In this document: piece by piece, positions 23,229 through 35,815 of the stretch
Numbering within the stretch: position 1 is the first letter of the stretch
Layout of the letters: every line of letters starts with the position of its first letter
Assembly: GCA_037127255.1 (NCBI GenBank)
Contig: JBANSL010000004.1
Coordinates: 35,117,467 to 35,181,466 of the forward strand
Direction of reading: 5' to 3'
Source: Persicaria tinctoria
Lineage: Eukaryota; Streptophyta; Magnoliopsida; Caryophyllales; Polygonaceae
DNA: 64,000 bases
Notes under the pieces: model-generated
What the model saw: the letters and a program-made list of their open reading frames with translations, nothing else
The model's database searches: none
What the model was told of the DNA's origin: nothing
Translations under genes and position numbers: made by a program

Positions 23229-23775
23229 CTTGCATCCCTTGCCTTTGTCATTGTCTATTTGATTCTCAGGCTTGAGTGAGCGCTGAAATCTTGTCTTGAA
23301 TTTGCTTGCACTTCTTACATACGTGTAAGAACATTCTATCTAATTTAAAGCCTATTACCTCAAATGGTAGAGCATTGCGTTCAAACACAAAGATGCGGGT
23401 TCAAATCCTTCATATGCTACAAAACCAAAAATATGTCATTTCACATCTGGTAATAGCGGATGTCTTTAAAAAAAATCGATGTCTATATGCGGGATGTAAA
23501 AAGTCAAAAGTTTTTAATATCAGCCAGAACCCGATGTATTTGTATGTTATGACATCGATTATATGTTATAATTGATGTTATAAGATAACAAAGACATCGG
23601 ATTTTAAAATATAAATGATGTTATAGGCTTTTTTTATATAACCTTTATAAAAGTTATTATCAACACCTACAAAGTTACAAACATATAAATATCATATACA
23701 CATAAATAAATTGATGTATTTGGCGGGATAATATTCGGCCCAAATTTTCAATGAAATTTTTTAACTCTAGATTAT
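23229..23775. other. Gap without genes between element D and CACTA copy E
   Basis: AT-rich sequence. It contains a tRNA-like relic (23350-23417) and nothing else I can name. Confidence 0.5.
23350..23417 (+). pseudogene. tRNA-like relic
   Basis: It has a box-A-like ATGGTAGAGCA, a canonical box B GGTTCAAATCC and partly paired acceptor ends. The anticodon stem is weak and the T stem has mismatches, so a functional tRNA is unlikely. A better-preserved relative lies on the minus strand at 33003-33070. Either an old tRNA pseudogene or the head of a SINE. Confidence 0.5.
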
Positions 23776-23833
23776 TCAAGGGACAAACATAACCTCCATT
23801 CGTGTCTTGAATGAATTTCAATTAGGCGGGATT

Positions 23834-23851
23834 CCCCCCCCCCCCCCCCCC
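23834..23851. repeat. Homopolymer run of 18 C in element E
   Basis: A G/C run is found at the equivalent position of element F (42996-43008), so the tract was present in the common ancestor of E and F. Confidence 0.9.
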
Positions 23852-26721
23852 ACCAATCTTTTCACTATGTTGACGTGTCGTTCGGATGGCTATTCAATCC
23901 CTCTCACTTCTCAAGAACCTCTTCACAAACCAAACCCTCCCCTCTCTCTCTCTCATTCTGAAACCCCAAACCAAACCCTCCTATCTCTCTCTCTCTCCAC
24001 CGATTCCTCTTCACTCTCACCAAACCCTAAACCCTCACCACCGATTCCTCTTCACTCTCACCATCACCACCTCCGATTCTGCCCTCCACATCTCTCGTTT
24101 CTCTAGCCATCAAACCCTAAACACTCTTCACACTCACCACCGCCGAGCCCGACCTCCATCATGCCACCAAAAAGGTCAAAGAAGATCCATGTTCGCCAAA
24201 GGGTTACTCCACCACCGCCGAGCCCGGTCACCACTCCACAACCGGCCACCACTCCACAACAGGCCACCACTCCACAACCGGCCACCACTCCTCGGAGGTC
24301 ACCTCGGGTCCCAACTCAGCCCGCGTCACCACCACCACCTCCGCCAACTCAGCCAGCGTCACCACTACCACCTCCGCCAAGTCAGCTCGCGTCACCACCA
24401 CCGTCTCTGAGGCCAACTCAGCCGATGTCACCACCACTTCGGAGGAGCCCTAGGAAGCCACAAGCTCCTCGGAAGCCACCACCTTTGAAGAGACGACTTG
24501 TACGGGGCGGCTCTTCCTCGCCGGCAACCATTGCCTCTTCTCCAACACCGACGGATACCACCTGACAGGCGCCTCCCCCTCTTTCAGTGGTTGCATCGGA
24601 AGATGAGTCCACCACCCCTCTGGACTCTCCTCCGTATGTCGGTGACGCACAGGCTCGGTCAACCACCGCTCCCGCCCTCCTCTCGGCCAGTCAGTGCCTC
24701 ACGGGCTCCGTCGACCTCTTCTCCACCCCCTCCTCTGTCCGTCCGTGGAGAACAGGCTGAGGAAGAACCCCATGAAGTCTATCTACCAATCAGAGGTTGG
24801 TTTTTTTTATATAATTTTAGATGTTTTAGGGTTATTTGATTCCCCAATTTTTATCTTTGTTTGATGATTTCAGAGAGAATATGGATTTTTAGGGTTTATC
24901 TTTGTGTTAGGGTTTTCTGATTCTCTAAATTGTAGGCTTTGTATGTGTCTTTGCTTAGGAAGGACTGTGGTGAGTAACAAGACTATGCAGATAGTGAGGG
25001 TCACTGGAAAGATAAAAATTTCGTGGTCGGAGTTCCATTGAAACCGCGAGCTTCACCAATACAGTTTGTTGATCAGGGATATAGGGACTGTTGTGAAGAC
25101 ACACATGCCAATGCTAGCCTCCGCCTTCGAGGAGCTTGAGAAGAAGCACAAGGATACGCTTGCCGCTTACCTGGATCTAAGCAAATGTTCTCTTCCCTTG
25201 TACTATTTTGTCTGCTGGTTTACAAGTTGTTGTCAATAAATTGAGGTGTTTATTTTGCTGGATTGTATAATGTGTTATGAGATTGGTATTTTTTGTTTAT
25301 TAGTTGTCAATTTCTTAGGAGTTAATGTTAAAAGTGCAGTTATACTATGCAAAGTTAGTTAAAGAGTTTGTTAGAATTCAATGGATGAGATCACTTGTAG
25401 TGTCACGTGTGTCATTGTATATAAATACATAAACTCTCTCCACTGTCAATTCATTCAGTTCACTTGTAACAAACTATGAGGAAATACAGAATGGTTTTCC
25501 CTCTTTCATTTTCTTCATTTTTTGTTCTTCATTTCACCTTCATATGAGATTGATCTTGAGTGTTTCACAATCTCAATTGTTCATCACTTAAATACCCTTT
25601 GCTTTCTTTACTTGCATTCTCACTGAATGGTAGTTAGCTGTTCACTTGCATTCACATACGTAGTTGTTTTGTGTTCGCTTTCCTGATAATGAATGATAGT
25701 TAGTTGTTCACTCAACGATAGTTAGTTGTTCACTTTGCTTTATTCACTTGCATTCTCATGGTCTGATAATGATAATGTAGGAACTGTTTTCTTCATTTTG
25801 CTTTCCTCACTTGCAATAAACTGTTTTCTTCACTTGCATTCTGATGGTTAGTTGTTATGTGTTCTGAATGCAACAAAATGTTTTCTTCACTTGCATCTGT
25901 TCATTTTCACTTTTCTTTGCTCATCTCTCATGTTCTGTGTTCTTCAATGGTAATTGATATATATAATTGCATTCTTATTTATGTAGACTATGTACATTGT
26001 ATCTCCTAATGATGAAAAATTGAAGAAGTATATTGAGACTCAGGCAGCATCAATATACCGCAGTTGGAAGTAAGTGTCATTCTCACTTTTTGAAGCAATG
26101 TCGCTACCTTGTGGAGAAGGAGTTCCTCGCCCCTGACAAGCTAGTTAGCATTTTTTGTGTATTTTTCATTCAACTGCTTCCATAGGTTTACTAATGTTCT
26201 CTGATGTTTATATGTTCTTGTATCTTTAGAGGAAATAAGCAACCGCAACAAGCTCAAAAGAAATAAGAATCCCAAGCCTATCAAGCACCACTCAGGGCCT
26301 AGACCTGTGTGCTACCAGGCAGAGCAGTTGTACAAGGACGGACACTTGGCCCCTTTTGTGCAAGCTTCAATAGATGAATACCTCCAGGACGATGAAGACG
26401 AGTCAACTGTGGTGAGTGTGTATTGACGATTTAGCTATCTCTGACTTCTAGGATTTCATTGCTGAGTTCCTTGGATGGTTTTATTGTGTAGGATGCTAAT
26501 GCTTTCTTTGTGTTCCCAGGAAATTATGCAGCAGGCAATTGACGACTATGTGAGTTCGCGACTAGAGGAAGAAGACAATGATCTCCTATCAGTAGCTACT
26601 CAATGTGAGATAATCGTCAAAGACTTTGGAGAGAGGAGGGGCACTTATGTACGAGGTAAACCAACTTAGGATAAGGCTTTAAAATGAGTTTAATAATTGA
26701 TTAGTTTATATATATATATAT

Positions 26722-27272
<551 letters not shown>

Positions 27273-28683
27273 ACTTGATGATTATATATATTATCATTAC
27301 TATCAGTTATATATGCAAATATATAAGGCTTCAAAGTGAGTGTAATTATATATAATTTCATTCTTCTCAAATTGAGTTAGGAACTTTACAATCCGATTTT
27401 CATAACTTTACATCATTTAAGAGCTACATTACACCATGAATTCCAACTAAATAAGAGCATGAAATCTGATTTTTTTACTTTACCATCATATTTTAGGATC
27501 TTTATATCTATGTAATTTTCACTTTCTTTGCCTTCATTTAGGGATGGGCGCGGCTGTCAAGAAGCCTCCAAGGAAGCGAGGGGCTGATTGGTCCACTCTA
27601 GGCCCGACAAAAAGACAAGAGATGGAAGACAAAGCTAGAGAGGCTACTGAGCGAGCAAGGAAGGTTGAGGAGGACGCCAAGCTAGCCAATGAAAAATATG
27701 ATCAGATGAAGGACAAAATGGAGCACTTTGAGAGGTTGATGGCTCGACACTTCCCTACCGAAGTGCATGTTTGAGCACTTGGCGATCTAGGTAGGTGACA
27801 ATTAACAAGAACTTGGTTGCAGCTTGCACAACTTCTTTGCTTCACTTTTGGGTTAGTTTGTGCAACTTTTGGGTCACAATTCTAGACTTTTAAGTGCAGT
27901 TTGTGTTTGAACATGGTGTTTCTAAACTTTATGTCCGTTTTTGTTTCAACTCAAGTACATTGGTAGGTTGTTTTGCTGACCTGGGTGTTTGGGTTGGTTG
28001 ATGAACAATGTAACATGGTATTGCATGTTTTAATGTATGAACAATATGTTTGCTTTTTATGTATGAAATTGTAGGTTTTTATGTATGAAATGGGTGCTGG
28101 TGCACTCTATTTGGTATGCAGTGTTGTTTGTTTGTGGGTTACAATTGGTTTCGGACAGGGAGCATCACAAAATGCACCGTATATGCTGTTAATATATTTT
28201 TAGTAAATTCAAGCCACAAACCTAAAACGACTAGGTTCCTATTAACTGAAGCCACAAACATTTTGAACCCAAAGTTGATCCCCAAAACTCTCAGGGCACC
28301 ACAAACGCTGCCCGTTGAATGGTCTGAAGGAGGTTGAATAACCAAATATTCGTCACGTAAAACTTTGAGAGACAACATGACTAACCAAATTTTAGTCAAG
28401 ACACAACATTAGTTCACCTTATGTTCGTCCCCTCAGTTATCAAGACACAGACTTTAGTGGTGGTCTCAACAATATAATCTCTGACAATGGCCTCGTGGGC
28501 CGGTGACTTGGATGTCAAACAAGGGACGGAGGTTCAATTGGTCCGTGTTTTAAGTGCTCTAGGTGCGCTCTACAAGGGACAAACCTCAGGGGACGAATGT
28601 ACGTGCCTAGAGTTATTAGGCGTCCAAAACCCTTTTCAGGAGACGAAATTTACCCGTGTCTAGAACGTCAAACTGGCCTAGTA

Positions 28684-29924
28684 TCTACTGGGTTCAATTC
28701 ATTGAGAGAGTTCGAAAGTAAGCCTAGGTTTGTTCGATTGCAATTGTACGAGCGGCAGAATTGTTGACCCAAACTTGTGAGCGGCAATTCATTAGGCAAA
28801 TTGAAGACTAATTAACTTCTTGTTAATTAATTAAGTGGTTCGATATATAGCATCGCAAGATTATGAGATTGGAAACGATTCTGATCGTAGTCTGAATTCG
28901 CGAGATATAAGTGTAAGATTGGACCTACCTAGACCTAACGACTACCGGTCATCTGTTCCGAGCACCGGATAAGTCGTCGCGTATTATCAATAACTATTTT
29001 TTTACTTAATGGGTCGGATTTAAGTTTATAATATATTAAATTAAAGTTATCAAACAAATAAATTCATAAATATTAAATTTTATTTCTGATTAGGGGTGAC
29101 TGCCCCATCCAAACCCAAAGAGGCCGGATCCACATCTGTCCATTATTAATTGTTTCTCTTCGTAAAAAGTTATTGTTGAGATATATATATCGATCATATA
29201 AAGAGATCCAAAGGGTATAAGGCCGGCCTGCTAATATTACATGCTGTTATTGCACTATTACAGTATTTCTGTTAATTGGTTTGAAAATAAAACCTAACTA
29301 TACTTAATTATTATGTGTTGAGGGAATTTGTCAAGGTACGTGCCATATCTTCAAAATATTCCGTTATAGAAAAGTAAATATTCTTATATGATATTCTAGA
29401 TCTAAAAGTATATAATATCACGAATAAAAATGGCGTTTATTTCTCCATTAATGTACATAAATTCTCGCAACATTATTATAAATTTGGAGCAAGAATCTTT
29501 ATTTTAATTAATTAGTTAATTAGATAGTTAGATTAGACTATAATGGATGGATCAATAGATTAAAAATGGGAAAACAGGAAATGGAATAATGTCAGGATCC
29601 TAGCAACAGAAAAGGGATATATGAAGTACGGAGTTTGTTAAATTCGTATATTAAAACGGCTAAATGGACCAATGAAGGGTATAAACTAACGAAAACATAA
29701 CGTCTCTATACAAATTCAAGGGGCAACCTCTCCCCAAGGGTTAATTAACACCGCCACGTACGGTACACCTATATGCTATATGGGGCTAAATTCTAATTTA
29801 AATTCTTAATTATTTAATTATTCTAATGCGACAACTTTTGCTTGCTTTATACAGTAGTTTATTAATTAATTAATAATTAATTAAGCTTTGAGGGACTCAT
29901 GGTGCTAGCTACACTTACATCATA
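28684..29924. other. Gene-free AT-rich spacer
   Basis: No gene recognised. It includes one arm (about 29508-29583) of an inverted duplication whose partner is at 33941-34014. Confidence 0.5.
29508..29583 (+). repeat. Inverted duplication, left arm
   Basis: The words TTAGTTAATTAGATAG, GGATGGATCAATAG and AACAGGAAATG recur in reverse complement at 33941-34014 with only a two-base gap and a few substitutions. The copies enclose a Helitron and a (TA)n-bounded segment. Confidence 0.85.
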
Positions 29925-30300
29925 TCTATAATATATCTAGTAAAAGTTGTGGTCAGCTCACCATAAATGCTATCATTGTGTTCTCGGTTATCCGCTTAAT
30001 CGGTTATCCGCACGGTGGGATTAAATGTTGAATTTAATCTCACAACCTTGCTATAAAATATTGTGTAATCACTAGCTACCTTGCTATAATATTTTTGTCT
30101 CACATTCAAAATGTGGAGAACATTATATGTTTTTTGTTTATATGTAATGTTTTAAAAAAAAACTTAGTTTTTTTAATAAAAATTTATCATATATAGTTTA
30201 TATTATACGAATGTGTGAAAAACTCTATAGAACTCTATAGAATATTTTAACTGTTTTTGTGAAAAACTCTATAGAATATTATATAAAAAACTTAGTCTTT

Positions 30301-30442
30301 TTCGACACGCTTTTTAATGAGTGAAAAACTCTATAGAATATTATATAAAAAAATTAATTAAAAAATAATATTTTATATAGTTTTTCGCTCATTAAAAAGC
30401 GTGCTTAAAAGCAAATGGACATGTATTATGGAACGGGGGGAG
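30301..30442. mobile_element. Stowaway-like MITE, left end degenerate
   Basis: The right end reads GTATTATGGAACGGGGGGAG followed by TA, the reverse complement of the Stowaway terminal CTCCCTCCGTTCC type. Internal arms CGCTTTTTAATGAGTGAAAAACT and CTCATTAAAAAGCG pair. The left terminus has been replaced by repeats of GTGAAAAACTCTATAGAAT. Confidence 0.6.
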
Positions 30443-31466
30443 TATATCATTTTATTTTTCAACTGTTTTTGTTGTTACTTTATATCATATTTCTTATTTG
30501 ATTAAATATTATTTAATTATTATTTTTCTGTAATAATTATTTTCTCTTTGACCAAAAATACAATATAATAATGATAAATTTTTTATTATATTTCTCTCAT
30601 ATTTTTATATTAATGTTTACCCAAATTTTTTATTTCAAATAAAAAATTACTATAATTGTCAATAAATGCTTTAAATATGGTAGTCAAATGGGTGGAAGTT
30701 TTTTTTTGTTAAATGAAACATACATCGCATTAATTTTACTTTTTAGAGATGGTAAATTTGAAATTAAAATGGGTTAGTCCAAAGGTTGAGAGTTTTTCTT
30801 TGGTTAAATGTTGGATTTTTCTTATAAATAGTCAATTGTTTCAATGTTATCTTCTAAAACTCAATTTTTTTGCAAACAAATAAGAGATGAATCATATATT
30901 GTTAGGTGACGTTTTCTATTCCTTTTTTTCTTACAATTTTTTTTTATTATTTATTGCTTTAATATATTGTTTCATTGTACTTTATTATTTCTATTATGAT
31001 ATTATGCATGATTTTATTTTTCAGTTTTTATGTTGTTACTTTATACTATCATATTTTATTTTGCATTTCTTAATTTTGTTATAATAATATAGGGTTTTTA
31101 GTTTTCTTTAATTGCTATTAAGTTTTTATGAACCATTGTTGCAAGAAGACTAGTATTTGGAGGTTTTATTCATCATTTATTTGTTTTCCCCTATTTTTTT
31201 TTATTTTTTTCTATAATTAATTTATTTTTTTATTGCACTTTCTTATTTATATAGTAGATTATATATGATTTTATTTTCCTTTTTTGTTATTTTATATCAT
31301 ATATTATTTCTTATTTGTTTAAATAATCTTTAATTATTATTTTTCTCTATTTTGATTTCTTTTTTTGTTGATATATGGAAAAACTTACAACCATGCACCA
31401 TTGTTGAAAGAAGAATCATATTCACCATGGCGGGATCTTAACGAGAAATAAATATATTAATGGACC

Positions 31467-31468
<2 letters not shown>

Positions 31469-31501
<33 letters not shown>
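31469..31501. repeat. (TC)n microsatellite inside the Helitron
   Basis: About 16 TC units. Uninterrupted. Confidence 0.95.
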
Positions 31502-31503
<2 letters not shown>

Positions 31504-32462
31504 AATTTATATTAATATGTCACATTTAGTTTAATGAGTGTGGTTGTAGTTGTAGTGCGTTGAAATATATGTATAAGCACAGAGGTATATATAAAGTAAA
31601 AAAAATACATGGAGTAGTTATGTACCTTATTTATTTACATTTTTCCTCCTATATACTTGCATAGAGATGCATACTTGCAAAATCTTTCACTTCATGATTG
31701 GAAGAGAAGAGCTCAAAATGTTAAGCTTATTTATAAATATATTATGGATGACTATAAATAATACTGAGCTTTCTTCTCAAATCTATATAAACCAAATATA
31801 TTCATAATAAATTCAATTCCACGTAGTTTAACTATATATAATTATTTTTTTGATATAATTTCCGCTAATAAGAATCAATCATATAAAACTTTAATACCAT
31901 ATGATTTGATAAACTTTAATATCATATGATTCGATCTGATTAAATTATGTCTCGTGCGTATGCACGGGCATGCCCCCTAGTGTGTGTGTACATATATATA
32001 TATATATAGGGTTTACTTCAAATGTAAAAACTCCTTAACGTGTAAAATTTGATTATCGCGTAAAATTAGCTAATGGGCCTAATTTAATTACTAATGGGCC
32101 TAATTTAATTACTAATGGGCCCAATTTCATGAGTAGGATGTCTGCCCCCCTGCCCATGCGTGTGCCCCCCTTGCCCCCCCTTCTCGGGCCCGAATTTTTT
32201 TTTTTTTTTTTGCCCAGAATTTTTTTTTTCGTGATAGCACTTTCTGTTGTGCAAGTATAACTTGCTTTTGTGCACATAACATCTTATTGTGCAAATATAA
32301 GTTTATTTTGTGCAGACAAATAATTCACTATGGGGTAAATAGGTAAATGTGCCTATTTCAATTATAAAAATTTTTAATTGAAATATGCTTAATTTATGGG
32401 TAAATTGGTAAATATGTCTAATTTTATGGGTAAATGCACTTTTTCCCGTTTTTTATACCTTT

Positions 32463-32622
32463 TGTGCAACTGTGAAGTGCATTTGTGCAACTGTGGAGTA
32501 GATTTGTGCAACTGTGAAGTGCATTTGTGCAACTGTGGAGTGGATTTGTGCAACTGTGAAGTGCATTTGTGCAACTGTAAAGTGCATTTGTGCAACTGTA
32601 AAGTGCATTTGTGCAACTTTAA
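32463..32622. repeat. 21-bp tandem array, about 7-8 units
   Basis: The unit is GTGCAACTGTGAAGTGCATTT with variants (GGAGTGGAT, AAAGTGCAT). Translation gives a seven-residue repeat on both strands, but there is no other sign of coding. Confidence 0.92.
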
Positions 32623-33002
32623 TTGTGCAAATTTAAAGTATGATACAATTGTGCAAATTTAAACTACAATTGTGCAAAAGTAAGATATAATTGTGCAGAT
32701 GAAGAATACAATTGTGCAAATGTAAGATCATAATGGGCATTAATAAGTCAAAAGATGTGCTTTTGAAATCGATGTTTTAATTTTGTTTTTTTTATACTTT
32801 TGAGAGTTTGGGTTCACCTCTCGGATAATTTAGGTTGATAGATGTAAGTTTGAAATCGATTTTTTTACGTATAAGTTTTAAAATTAAAGTGCATAAATAA
32901 GATTAAAATGTGCATAATTAAGGTTAAAAAGTGCATAACTTAGATTATAATGTGCATGATTAACAATTTGTGATTGTTGCGCTCTTGTCTATTATGTAAC
33001 CT

Positions 33003-33070
33003 ATGTGGGATTTGAACCCACATCTTTTGTGCAAACGCACATTGCTCTACCAATTGAGCTAATAGACTAA
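33003..33070 (-). pseudogene. tRNA-like relic with a shortened anticodon arm
   Basis: On the minus strand it has a 5' GTCTATTAGCTC, box A TTGGTAGAGCA and a perfect T arm GTGGG-TTCAAAT-CCCAC. The acceptor ends pair over six bases, allowing wobbles. The anticodon position is a GTGC-GTTT-GCAC hairpin with only four loop bases, so it cannot act as a normal tRNA. It is related to 23350-23417. Confidence 0.6.
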
Positions 33071-33140
33071 ATTATGATTTTTATGCTAAAATACAATAAC
33101 TTAATCGACCTAAAGCATATTGCAATAAAATTATAAAATT

Positions 33141-33590
33141 CAATTAGCTCATGATTCAGAAACAATTTGACAATGCTATCAACATGAAATTAGCTCCAAA
33201 TCAACCCAACAACACAACCATATCATCAATTTCAGTCAATTTTGCTTTTGGCAAAAAGCCACAAATTCTAAAACATATCGCAATCTAAAATTCTAAAATT
33301 CAATTAGCTCATGATCCATAAACAATTTGACAATGATATGAACATGAAATTAGCTCAAAATCAACCCCACAACACAACCATATCATCAATTTTAATCAAT
33401 TTGGCTTTTGGCAAAAAGCCCCAAATTCTAAAACATATCGCAATCTAAAATTCTAAAATTCAATTAGCTCATGATCCATAAACAATTTGACAATGATATG
33501 AACATGAAATTAGCTCAAAATCAACCCAACAACACAACCATATCATCAATTTCAATCAATTTGGCTTTTGGCAAAAAGCCACAATTTGCG
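33141..33590. repeat. 160-bp tandem repeat, 2.8 copies
   Basis: Units start CAATTAGCTCATGAT at 33141, 33301 and 33461, exactly 160 bp apart. Units 2 and 3 are nearly identical; unit 1 differs at several bases. The third ends near 33590. No coding signal. Confidence 0.95.
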
Positions 33591-33868
33591 CTCCTAAATC
33601 AAACCCTAAGTTTTCAATCTCAACCTAAACCATTCAAACAATCTAAATAGATGTAATAAACAAGTTTAGGGTTAGAAATCATACCAAATTCGAGTTGAAA
33701 CAAGGAGCAAAATCGGGATTTCGAAGGTATTCCGAGCCAAAAGCACCGATTAGCGCTGTTGGGACAGATGGGCTCGGTGTGGGCTCGGCTGGGCTCGAAC
33801 CATGGGGGTTCCGGGCTCGGGGGGTGCGCCTGAGGGAGGGGGTCCGAGCTGGTGGGGGCTTGCTTTTG

Positions 33869-33874
<6 letters not shown>

Positions 33875-33940
<66 letters not shown>
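33875..33940. repeat. (TA)n microsatellite
   Basis: About 33 dinucleotide units. It bounds the segment on its left from the inverted duplication arm on its right. Confidence 0.95.
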
Positions 33941-33943
<3 letters not shown>

Positions 33944-34014
33944 TTTCCTGTTTTCCCCATTTTTAATCTATTGATCCATCCATTAGTCTAATCTAACTAT
34001 CTAATTAACTAATT
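33941..34014 (-). repeat. Inverted duplication, right arm, between two (TA)n tracts
   Basis: This is the reverse complement of 29508-29583. Both edges fall exactly at (TA)n tracts (33875-33940 and 34015-34034). Confidence 0.85.
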
Positions 34015-34465
34015 ATATATATATATATATATATGTCGGGTTCGGGTACACACACCTCCAATAATGAGAAGGAAAGAAGCGCGCTGATTGGTCCACGTGT
34101 ACAAAAATTAATGGCAAATCAGCTCAAACGCGTCTCTCCAAATTAATTAGTAACACTCATGTAAATTAATTAGTAACATCCACACTCTCAGTTGCACACG
34201 CGCTAATTAACACTCAAAACTAATTAATTGCATGCGCTTGTTCACCCACCTTGCTAATTAATTAGAAAAAGTACGTACCCATATAAAAATGCTTGAGATA
34301 GACTTTTATAAATTATTTTTTGGCATTTTCAGTTATTAAAAAAATATAAAAAATATATTTTTGGGTGTAATTTAATTTTATCTATCCATAGACACCCACT
34401 TTGTATATGTTTTGTTGAAAAAAAAATTAACAATAAGTTATTCATAAGGTTCACAAGTACTTAGT

Positions 34466-35065
34466 GGTTCAGCCTTCTTACTCTAAGTGGTTCAACACTT
34501 TTATTCTCAGTGGTTCGGCAATTTTATTCACATTGGTTCATCAATTTTATTCACATTGGTTCAGCAATTTTATTCACATTGGTTCATCAATTTTATTAGC
34601 AGTGGTTCATCAATTTTATTCAAAGTGGTTCAGCAATTTTATTCACATTGGTTCATCAATTTTATTCACATTGGTTCAGCAATTTTATTCACTTTGGTTC
34701 AGTGATTTTATTTACAGTGGTTCAGCAAATTTTATTCACATTGGTTCATCAATTTTTTTCACAATGGTTCAGCTATTTTATTTGTAGTGATTCACAGGGT
34801 TCACAAGTTATAAAGAAGTGGTTCATGAAGCTATAAAAAAAGTGGTTCATGAACCTATAAAGAAGTAGTTAATGAACATAAAAGATCGAAGTGTTTCATG
34901 AACCTATAAAGAAGTTATTCATGAAGCTATAAAGAAGTGCTTCATGAAACTTTAAGAAGTGGTTAATAAAACTATCAAGAAGTGGTTCATTAAGTTATCA
35001 AGAATTGGTTATTGAAGTTATCAATAAGTGATTCATTAAGTTATAAAGAAGTGGTTCATGGAGTT
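34466..35065 (+). repeat. 23-bp TGGTTCA array, forward orientation
   Basis: About 14 units of TTCATCAATTTTATTCACATTGG and variants run to 34795. They are followed by more diverged units of the type GTGGTTCATGAAGCTATAAAGAA to about 35065. Open frames through the array are by-products of the repeat. Confidence 0.9.
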
Positions 35066-35134
35066 TTCATTTTTCTTTTATTTTCTCTTAATGCTTAATT
35101 TTTAATTATTTATTTGTTTATTTTTAACAATAAA

Positions 35135-35420
35135 ATTGTTCATGAACCAATAGTATTTACTTCGTGAACAACTTCTATTTATATGCGCTGAACCAATTGG
35201 TATTAAAATCCTGAACCACTTAGTTTAACACTCTGAACCACTGGGTATTAAAACTCTGAACCATTTGTTATTAAAATTCTGAACCACTTGGTTTAAACCT
35301 CTGAACCACTTGATATAAAAACCCTGAACAACTGGTTTTAAATCCTGAACTACTTCGTATAAAAACCCTGAATCACTTAGTATTAAACCCTGAACCATTT
35401 AGTATAAAAACACTGAACCA
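35135..35420 (-). repeat. TGAACCA array, reverse orientation
   Basis: About a dozen units of CTGAACCACTTAGTATTAAAA and variants, the reverse complement of the TGGTTCA word of the neighbouring array. Together the two arrays form a long imperfect inverted repeat. Confidence 0.88.
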
Positions 35421-35534
35421 CTTACTATTAAAACCCAGAACTAATTGTTACTCTTAATGGTTAAACTGGTTGAATTAAACAAATAATTAAAAAAACAAAG
35501 ACAAAGTCTGCAATCGTTCAGCACCATCCATAGG

Positions 35535-35672
35535 CCTGGCCCGATGGAGGTTTACTTGTTTGGACTGCTGGATGAGAACATGAAGAGCGTGGCGCCGGGG
35601 CCGTTTGAGAGGCACTGAGGGATCTTTACCTACGACGGAAGGCCTAAGTTCCAATTTCCACTCCATGACAAG
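35535..35672 (+). pseudogene. Captured exon fragment of a GH17 beta-1,3-glucanase
   Basis: The translation contains [22 protein letters not shown] and GIFTYDGRPKF. This is the conserved C-terminal part of the plant GH17 glucan endo-1,3-beta-glucosidase catalytic domain, including the terminal ERH-WGIF block. The W codon expected after FERH is TGA. The fragment stops at AAG followed by GTACAT, a good intron donor, so the copy came from genomic DNA rather than mRNA. No start and no other exons are present. Confidence 0.75.
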
Positions 35673-35815
35673 GTACATATCTTCGATCGATCAATCTAAG
35701 AACGAAATAGAAAAACTATTTTGATGCATAAGCAACTCATCACCACTGTATTCCAATTCAATAAGTTCTTTCATTCCAAAATCAAAATAAAATTTAGATC
35801 AAAAGACAATTATAC

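Larger units (their letters stand above)
29925..31980 (+). mobile_element. Non-autonomous Helitron
   Basis: The left end is TCTATAATATATCTAGTAAAAG preceded by A, shortened here to the TCTATA start. The right end has a hairpin CGTGC-gtat-GCACG ten bases before the terminal CTAG, followed by T. Insertion between A and T without target duplication fits a Helitron. No Rep or helicase frame is present, so it would be mobilised in trans by rolling-circle enzymes. A Stowaway-like MITE end lies inside. Confidence 0.7.
32009..33874. mobile_element. (TA)n-bounded segment with GTGCA-word arrays
   Basis: The segment starts GGGTTTACTTCAAATG right after (TA)n and runs to another (TA)n at 33875. It contains scattered GTGCAA/GTGCAT words, a 21-bp array, a tRNA-like relic and a 160-bp tandem repeat. 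I see no clear terminal inverted repeat and no protein domain. Insertion in TA microsatellites recalls Micron-type elements of rice. Its status as a single mobile unit is inference. Confidence 0.4.

Noticed and set aside
23807..24410. Plus-strand frames rich in Pro, Ser and His upstream of the CACTA ORF
   Set aside because: They overlap the better-supported frame starting at 24161 that is conserved in F, and are not conserved themselves.
32389..32662. Open frames with a seven-residue Cys/His or His-Lys repeat
   Set aside because: They are translations of the 21-bp tandem array on both strands.
33350..33420. Attempt to read the 160-bp tandem as a centromeric satellite
   Set aside because: The length is in the right range, but only 2.8 units occur, within a dispersed segment, with no array context.
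32461..33585. Possible CRISPR array (regular short repeats)
   Set aside because: The units are contiguous with no unique spacers, and the host is a plant; these are ordinary tandem repeats.
34464..34836. Three overlapping plus-strand frames rich in Phe and Ser
   Set aside because: They are translations of the 23-bp array in successive frames; the repeat length is not a multiple of three.
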